A DNA stretch of 64,000 nucleotides. Origin: Anagrus nilaparvatae (lineage: Eukaryota; Arthropoda; Insecta; Hymenoptera; Mymaridae). This document shows, one piece after another, positions 57,040 to 64,000 of this stretch. Location of the stretch: contig JAKSXM010000014.1 in NCBI GenBank assembly GCA_022575985.1, forward strand, positions 22,072,001 through 22,136,000. Direction: 5' to 3'. Under the pieces are notes generated by a model. The model saw only the letters and a list, made by a program, of their open reading frames with translations, had not been told where the DNA came from and did no database searches. The position numbers were made by a program, and so were the translations under genes. How positions within the stretch are numbered: position 1 is the first letter of the stretch; the number at the start of each line of letters is the position of its first letter.

Positions 57040-58605
57040 TTGTTAATTTTTATTTTACTGCCAAACTCTTGGCGCCCTCTAGGATTACTCGATACAGCCG
57101 GCAAAAATTACGAGAAGATGCTACAGCCAAGGATACTGAGGGCCGTAGAAACTGCGGGAGATCTCTCTCCTAGACAATACGGATTTCACCGAGGGAAGTC
57201 AACAATCGATGCAACAAGCAGTATTGTTCGGGCCATCGACAACGTACAGACTGGTAATCACTATTCGAGAAAGATCACGCTATTAGTAACCCTCGATGTA
57301 AAAAATGCCTTTAACTCAGCAAGGTGGAGCGACTTCATGGAGGGACTCAGGAACTTCCAGGTGCCAAAATACCTGCGAAGAATAATCAGCAGCTACCTGA
57401 GTGATCGGGAAATAATCTTTGAAACTGCACAAGGAACAAGAGTGAGGAAAGTAACTGCAGGTGCAGTTCAAGGATCGGTCCTTGGACCGGATCTATGGAA
57501 CATCATGTACGATCAGGTACTAAGGCTACCGATGCCAGCTGACACTTTTACTGTAGGCTACGCGGACGACCTGGTCCTAGTAATTACGGCAAAAAATGAA
57601 AAAATCGCCGAGGAGAAACTGAATCAGGCAATGCATGGGGTAAATTACTGGATGGAAGACCACGGCCTAAAGCTTGCAACGGCGAAGACTGAGATTGTCC
57701 TATTCACCCGTAAGCATATTGAGACTATTATCCCAATATGTATTGGGGAGGATAGGATAGAAACGAAGGAACACTTAAAGTATTTGGGAGTGCTGCTGGA
57801 CACGAAGCTGACGTTTAAGGCACAGATTCTGAGAAGCACGGAGAAGGCTGCCAGGCTGACTGCTGCGCTAAGCAGGCTCATGAGAAATACGTGCGGACCT
57901 AAGACCGGAAAGCGCAGGCTTCTTATGTCGGTAACCCACTCCATACTACTGTATGGTGCAGAAGTATGGGCCGACTGCATAAAGAAGGTCACTTATGCGT
58001 CTAAGCTTACGAGCGTGCAGAGGCAAGGAGCCCTGCGAATCTCCTGTGCCTATCGAACAGTGTCGTTGGAGGCAGCTCTAGTCATTGCTGGGGTAATCCC
58101 GATAGATCTGCTGGCTCTTGAGAGACAGTATATCTATCTGAACAAAGAGAGGGAAGGCATTGACCGCGCGAAGGCTTCTTCGCGCCAGATCAGCCTAAGC
58201 GATTGGCAGGAACGTTGGACCGACTACGCGAAGAGCAAATGGACCAAGAGGTTGATAGGAGAGATATCACCTTGGATAAATAGAGGGCATGGGGACATTA
58301 ATTATTTTTTGACCCAATTCCTAAGCGGACATGGACTTTTTTGTTCCTATCTCTTTCGGATCCAGAAGATGAATAGTGCTGAATGTATATACTGTCCTGG
58401 CAAAGACGACACGCCGGAACACACATTCTTCAAATGCGATAGGTGGGCTGCTAAAAAGTTTCAACTAGAAGCTAACATCGGTCAAACCACACCTGAAAAT
58501 GTGGTTGGCCTGATGCTTCGAAATGAAGAAGTATGGTCCAAAATTGGCCAGTATGTGGAGTACATACTCCGCACCAAAAAACCTGAAGTCCAAGGTATAG
58601 GCTAA
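57040..58605 (+). CDS. R1-like non-LTR retrotransposon RT, 5'-truncated but open
   Basis: One open frame of 521 codons; the first seven (MLIFILL) come from flanking AT-rich DNA and the element starts at about 57058 with PNSWRPLGLLDTAGK. It has RT motifs LVTLDVKNAFNSARW (about 83-97), AGAVQGSVLGP (140-150), GYADDLVLV (173-181, catalytic Asp pair kept), a thumb with HSILLYGAEVW, and a C-terminal zinc motif CIYCPGKDDTPEHTFFKC (449-466). The endonuclease and the RT fingers are missing, so it cannot move by itself. Base composition is much GC-richer than the host genes. The usual GVPQGS box reads GAVQGS. Closest to R1-type elements. Confidence 0.85.
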   Translation: MLIFILLPNSWRPLGLLDTAGKNYEKMLQPRILRAVETAGDLSPRQYGFHRGKSTIDATSSIVRAIDNVQTGNHYSRKITLLVTLDVKNAFNSARWSDFMEGLRNFQVPKYLRRIISSYLSDREIIFETAQGTRVRKVTAGAVQGSVLGPDLWNIMYDQVLRLPMPADTFTVGYADDLVLVITAKNEKIAEEKLNQAMHGVNYWMEDHGLKLATAKTEIVLFTRKHIETIIPICIGEDRIETKEHLKYLGVLLDTKLTFKAQILRSTEKAARLTAALSRLMRNTCGPKTGKRRLLMSVTHSILLYGAEVWADCIKKVTYASKLTSVQRQGALRISCAYRTVSLEAALVIAGVIPIDLLALERQYIYLNKEREGIDRAKASSRQISLSDWQERWTDYAKSKWTKRLIGEISPWINRGHGDINYFLTQFLSGHGLFCSYLFRIQKMNSAECIYCPGKDDTPEHTFFKCDRWAAKKFQLEANIGQTTPENVVGLMLRNEEVWSKIGQYVEYILRTKKPEVQGIG

Positions 58606-59060
58606 TATTAAGACGTATTGCGGTTATCCTGATGACTGCAGCTGTTGTACTAACATACTATCATCCCTGCAGTTACTCTTGATACCGCAAGCAATAGTAG
58701 ATGGTAGGATAATTTTTATTTATTTATTTATATATATTTATTTATTTATTTATTTATTAACCTTCTTTTTGATGATAATGAGAATTAACGTATATTTTTA
58801 GCTAACATATATTTTATTAAAGATGACAGTACATAAAGACGAAATTTCAACCAGATGGAATGACGGAGTCCTTAACCAGACTGGCGAGTCAGTGGATGCA
58901 AGTCAAAAGATGGAGTTCATGAATAGAACTAAATGGCCTTGAACCTGTCCTGAAGTAATGTGAAAACGGTCCCGGGATAGGCCCGCATAAGGTAGGAAGG
59001 GAGTGGAGTTTTAGTGGGTATAGGCAAAGTAGGTCGAGTCCCACATAACTGTCAGTTCGG
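58606..59060 (+). mobile_element. 3' UTR and tail region of the R1-like element
   Basis: It shares TTTTAGTGGGTATA and GAGTCCCACATAACTG with the 3' UTR of the element at 27337-28180. A TTTA microsatellite at 58707-58765 lies inside. No poly-A tail or target duplication could be fixed. Confidence 0.55.
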
Positions 59061-59799
59061 ATGCTAATTTCATATTTTACACTTAAATCTATATCATGAT
59101 AATATTAATTAAATTAAAATTAAGAATATTAACATCTGTGAAATGATTTATAAAATTACATAATCATTTTTATATACATAAATTAAAAGTATATAATACT
59201 TAAATTAATTTTGCAGATTTTTAATATGAAAATTCTACAATAAATTTAAATTTACACGGTTACTGCGCTAAAAACCAGCTTAAAATTTTCATGCAACTGC
59301 TTAATTTTTCAAAAAATTTTAATATCTAAAAATTTAGTATAAAATCACATAATGTTACTTCAAAAGTTTTTATTTACATATTTGGCTCTAAAAAATCATT
59401 AATATCCAAAATAACTCAAAAAATTTGTTAATTTTAAGCAGATTTCTGATTTTGATTGAAATTTCGAGAGCAACAACCCAACCGTGTATGTAAGTAAATT
59501 AAATTATTTAAAAAAGTGATAAAAATTAATAATATTTACAAATAGATAAATGTAAAAAAAATTTGTATGATGTAAAGTTGATTAAATTTTCATGATAATA
59601 ATTTTTTTATTTATATAATTTAACTTATTTAGAAACACGAATTTTATAATATAAACTAAAACACGCAATGTTTAGTTAACCATAAAGGATCTCCAAAGAC
59701 CACAGCAAATTTTGTGGCATACGTGGATACATTTAATTTTACAATAGTAATAGTAACAAAGTTTATATACACGAAATTCTCAATATAATATAGAGAAAG

Positions 59800-59935
59800 A
59801 GAGAAAGAGAGGTCAAAAAAGGGATAATGGAAGTTCACTGGGAGTGACGTGGGGCTAACCGACCGGAATCACGAGCTTTTCTAGGAATCGAATCCATGCG
59901 TCACTTAACCTGCCAACACCATCTGTATGTTATAT
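59800..59935 (-). repeat. tRNA-like SINE candidate
   Basis: On the minus strand TGGCAGGTTAAGTGACGC is followed by GGATTCGATTCCTAG, which resembles a pol III B box (GGTTCGANTCC); the A box is weak and the spacing short. A GA/TC-rich run (about 59785-59805) and AAAAAAGG follow. GC-richer than its flanks. Could also be a tRNA-derived relic. Confidence 0.35.
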
Positions 59936-60149
59936 GTATAAAAGCTTTTAACTTTTAGATTTTGTATTTTACTTTTTTTTTTAATTTATTTTTTTTCCGA
60001 ATTTGTTTAATTTATATTTAAAGACCAAATTAATGAGCTCAAATTTTTAATGCATCAGAATACAATCTTATTTGGTTCATAATAAAAATGTTAATAATCA
60101 AATTATTGAAAGAGATTTTTAAAACTATTTTATTTACGATATAACTTTG

Positions 60150-60570
60150 AACGGTAAAATTGAGCCTTACGTTTCTAGGCCAAAATGGAATAAACTGGAT
60201 ATCTTGGGGATTTTTTCAACATATTAAATTCTTCCATAACTATAGATTGTAATTTGGTGTCCCAAATCTTCCGGTCTCCCCTTATTAGTAGTAAATAGAT
60301 CAATTTTTTTTTTCATTAATAATGAACAGTACGATACGATTCATGGCCAAAAAAATAAAGAATGGCCTAAATCGCGCGTAAATTACCTTCCACGGTGAAT
60401 CTGAGCATGTATGGTCAACCGCGATTCGGGGAATTCTTTTAACATAGAACATGTTAATTGGAAAGGATCTGAAAAGATCTATGGGAAGGGATTATAAAGT
60501 GATGTTTTAGATGGGGGGGGGGTCAAATGGACTTAGAATATTTTCGTTTTAGGGACTTAGAATAATTTGA
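60150..60570. repeat. Dispersed repeats: hairpin copy 3 and G-run repeat
   Basis: 60340-60445 matches the hairpin family (AAAGAATGGCCTAAATCGCG, TTACCTTCCACGG). 60440-60570 matches the G-run block at 10209-10500 (ACATAGAACATGT, a G-run, GTCAAATGGACTTAGAATA). 60160-60260 matches 54290-54400. The same neighbours recur together, so they may be parts of one larger old element. Confidence 0.55.
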
Positions 60571-63500
60571 AGTAGGAGTCAGGGCCTGATCAAACCTTGA
60601 AAAGAACAAGAAATTAGAATATTTTAGGTTTAAGGATAATTTATTTCGGTTCTAGGACTTGGTTTTGTAAAAATACAGACAAGTTACAAGTTTTCTTATG
60701 GCAAAGGGTCATTTATTATCTTCTCTAGTGGCAAGAAAACGAAAGTAGTTTTGTCATTATTTTCTAGTTTAGAGACCAATTTTGTCAGAATCAAAGGTTT
60801 CCTCAACTCAGTAACATTTATCATAAGCCGAAAGCTGAATTTGGAGAAGAACTTGTTTTAAGCTTCATGGCTAAAGAAAAAATTTATGTATAAATAAATA
60901 AAGAAAATTTTAGATGAAAATTTCATTCAATGAATATCTTCTTTTTCATTTGTTTAAAAGTTTAAAATACTTAAACCACAGCAAAATAAATAACTAAACT
61001 AAACGAATGGGTTTAAAAGCAAAAATAGAATAAAAGTGATATAGAAACAAAAAACAGTGAAATGATAACAAACAAACAAACAGAAAATGAATGTAACAAG
61101 TTACATGCATCAAAAAGTAAAAGCATTTATAAATGTGTGGATATTTAACAAAAGATGGTTATTTTTTTCCAAATATATTTGTATATGTGAATGAGTGAGA
61201 TAAAAAAAGGTCTATATATACAGTATGAAAGAGAAGTTAAATGTAGATATGTATAGTAAAAGCTAATGCGCGATGATTAAACTAACGGGTACTACCAATC
61301 ACCCTGGCAGGGTTATGTTGACGTATATATACTTTCTCAGGATCCTAACCATCAACCTGCGAATTTTTTTTTACTATGTGGGAAGCTTAACGAATGAAAA
61401 TATATGAACTGTATTTTTTTTTCTATACTATTTTTTTAGTTAGATTACAGTAGATGCTTTTAAGAGACTATTTTAAAATGAAAAAAACGCGAATAAATGA
61501 AATTTCGTTGAAATGCGAAAAAATAAAAAACAATTTTACACAAGTAAAAAAGAATTTTTACGCCACCATTTATTATTTTTTTAATAAGAGATGATGAAAT
61601 TTTATAAAAAACCTGTTTTTTTGGAATACAAAATTTAATTGATATAAATATTCTTTTTAAAGTATAAGTTATAAGAGAACTTGATGATGGCAGCACCAGA
61701 AAGGCTTTGAATTAGGTATATCTTTGACAAATTAAATATATAAGAAGATTTTAATATTAACTTTTGTTGCATATTCTTCTAACTTTTTTCTGTTTATTTG
61801 TCTGATTATGAGTATTATTAGTAAACTTCATTATAACAGACAAATTAAAGGCGATTCATTTAAACACATGAAAACACATGAAAGTCAAATAATGGTTCAC
61901 CTTGAACTAAGTATTTTCATTTTTGCATAAATTTGATTTTTCTTTAAAAATTACAATATATATTTCTTGATATATTTATGAAGTTTTTAAATTAATTCTT
62001 AATTCACACATATAGTTTGTATTAAAATTTCCTTTTTACCGATAATTTGTGAAGATAAAGTATGTAAAATAAATCGTCACAGAATTTTTTTGAAATGATA
62101 TTACGTGATTTATGAGGTTGCTAAAAACTTCAGGTTCAGGTCACTTCACCTTAATAATTAAATTTAAGGTGAAAAAGGAGTAATGAAAGGAACATTAAGA
62201 GAAGTGATCTAAAATTTGATTAAAATTTCTCACAAGTGAAATGACCATTGGAAACTATATATATAAGAGTAAAAAGGAGTTATAAATAAAATTTAATTAA
62301 ATAAAGCAATTATTGGTACTTATTGAATTGTCATATTAATTAATCTCGAAGTGTTTACTTGTATATTATTATTTGTAACTTTAATTATTTAATTATTTTT
62401 ATTGACTCAAGTACTTGAAGACGCTGATGATAGGTTGCAAGGTATCTTACATGGACCTTACTGAGCTATAAAACTTTGGTAATTTTGACGGGCTCATCCG
62501 TTCTTAGCGCTAATTTTGCTAAAAAATAACACAAGGCATCCAAATATAGGATAAAAATTTTGTAATACGACATTATTCACTTCGAACTGGGCAACTTTGC
62601 ACCCTATATCGTAATAATCTTTTTTGTTTTCATGCGCTTTATCAATAAAATCAATTGTGAATTTGCGAAGATAGTCTAATAATTTAATTCTATCACGCCA
62701 TTCTTCCAGATCTATGCTAATATTTGATGTTTATTCCTTCAAATTTTTTTACTCAAAAATAAAATAACAAAATTATATTCTGGTTATTTTAAACACAATT
62801 GTTCACAATGATGTATTTACACCAAGTCTCTTATTGAATCAAACCTAATCTTACATTAAGCTAAGCTTTAATTTTCATGCCAATATTTTTCATTGCAGCT
62901 ACTTTGTGAAATAACTCACAGACTAGTATATACATTTTTCCAGAGAGATAGTAAACATATTTTCATTATTTATGTTCATAAATAATAAGTTTAATAATAT
63001 AACGCCTAAAGAAATAATATTAAATCGATTATTAAATTGATATAATTTGATTCATTTAAAATAAAAATAAAGAGTATTATAATTTACTTTTAACAAATGT
63101 AATTTATTAATATTCAATCGCATATATTATTAATTATATTGAAAAATAAAAAAAAAAAACTTTTCTTTTTACAAATAATATTCTTTAGATAACAATCTTT
63201 TTAAATTAATCATTTATTTTTATCTTATATTAAAATAAATGTACTTCAAATTACTGTATATAAAAAATTGAATTGAAAATTTTTTAAAAAATACTTCTTG
63301 TAATTTTATCAAGTTGTGTTTATTAATTTGAGTTTAATAAATTTTTAAATAAATTATAGTTTTTTTTAATTAAAAATAATTTTATCATTTATTATTTAAC
63401 TTCAAATTACTAGAGTAACGCCTTTTTTTTATTAAAAATTAATAATTAAATAAATAAAAAATTGATTTTAGAATTAATAAGCATTGGTATTACACTTTTT

Positions 63501-64000
63501 ATAATTGAATAATAATTATTTAATCATAAAAATTTTTATTCAGTACTGTAAATTAGAGCAATTCCTTTAAATTATTGTTTTAGAGCATTAATACAATATT
63601 AACTCTAAAATTTGATTTAAATAAATGACCTTCTTCAAGCAAATAATAATAAACACCCACTGAATACAAAAAAAAAAAACTAAAAATTATTCTTTTTTAA
63701 TTTAATTTTTGTCCTCTTTTAAATATTAATAATATTTATCAAGAATTATAAATGTTCACTACATCACGGTGGGTCTGGCAACGATCGATTTATAATACCA
63801 CATATATTATGTATTCTTTCTCTCTAGGAGGCGAAACATCCTTTCGTTTGTAAGAATAAAATTTTTTTTTAATATATATTTTTTTTAATTTAAATTATAT
63901 AAATGTGTGTCTTATTATTATTGTTATTTTCTTTGTTTTTAATTTTTAGTACAGCTAAATAGTGAAAGAAAAAAAATATTCTTTAACTAAATCGCCTACA
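60571..64000. other. AT-rich region without recognised genes
   Basis: No exon chain, transposase or RT motif was found on either strand. A GC-richer patch at about 61260-61365 (ACTACCAATCACCCTGGCAG) and one at 63755-63850 (CATCACGGTGGGTCTGGC) are not identified. Confidence 0.4.

Noticed and set aside
57645..57992. Minus-strand 115-codon frame within the reverse transcriptase
   Set aside because: Antisense shadow of the RT coding sequence, which has clear motifs in the forward frame.
1..64000. CRISPR array, prokaryotic operon or phage-like region
   Set aside because: The spaced repeats found are eukaryotic minisatellites or MITE arms; genes have spliceosomal introns.

Overview
The window reads as a very AT-rich nuclear genome of an insect, most likely a hymenopteran parasitoid of the braconid type. 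This is an inference from the short phase-0 introns, TATA plus TCAGT-type promoters, small secreted lineage-specific proteins, a secreted inhibitory serpin and an arthropod transposon load. No rRNA, tRNA, CRISPR or bacterial operon structure was seen, and the species is not proven.

Host genes. Six intact multi-exon genes can be rebuilt by joining exons at GT-AG sites, and all lie on the minus strand. Four belong to one tandem family of secreted six-cysteine proteins (5197-6475, 11252-12701, 16341-18953, 33347-34777; 252, 282, 338 and 335 aa). Each has four coding exons, all introns in phase 0, and a third exon of exactly 294 nt carrying a KERxYYxEM motif. A relic second exon of a fifth member lies at 859-938. 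An 8-exon, 391-aa secreted serpin with an inhibitory hinge lies at 47259-49674, and an unrecognised 381-aa secreted protein at 52314-53591. Together they look like secreted effector genes (venom, salivary or teratocyte type), but that role is inferred.

Duplication. The third and fourth family genes sit in a duplicated segment (A about 14829-23805, B about 31778-36460). Copy A holds seven mobile insertions that B lacks, and B holds one that A lacks. The two copies therefore give filled and empty sites for eight insertions. One insertion in A has replaced the C-terminal tail of the third gene.

Mobile DNA. The rest is mostly transposon-derived: long near-perfect palindromes and foldback elements (0.1-2.5 kb), MITEs with TA, ATA, ATAA, CA or hAT-like 8-bp target duplications, and a repeat family with GGTTCCTC ends that carries its own microsatellite. 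There are also decayed or truncated non-LTR reverse transcriptases (7360-9136, 27337-28180, 31246-31456, 57058-59060), a Penelope-type GIY-YIG endonuclease (45228-45515), a KRBA2/Ginger-like transposase C-terminus (28191-28653), a DDE_Tnp_4 transposase pseudogene (28960-29690) and a Helitron 3' end (about 26890-26953).

Layout: 0.2-4.1 kb repeats with the family relic; 5.2-12.7 kb genes 1 and 2 separated by an RT relic and a 1.75-kb palindrome; 14.8-23.8 kb duplication copy A; 23.8-31.5 kb satellite, Helitron end and transposase/RT relics; 31.8-36.5 kb duplication copy B; 37.2-42.4 kb two giant palindromes; 45-47 kb Penelope relic and palindrome; 47.3-53.6 kb serpin and orphan secreted gene; 55.7-59.1 kb repeats and an R1-like retrotransposon; 59.1-64 kb largely featureless AT-rich DNA.
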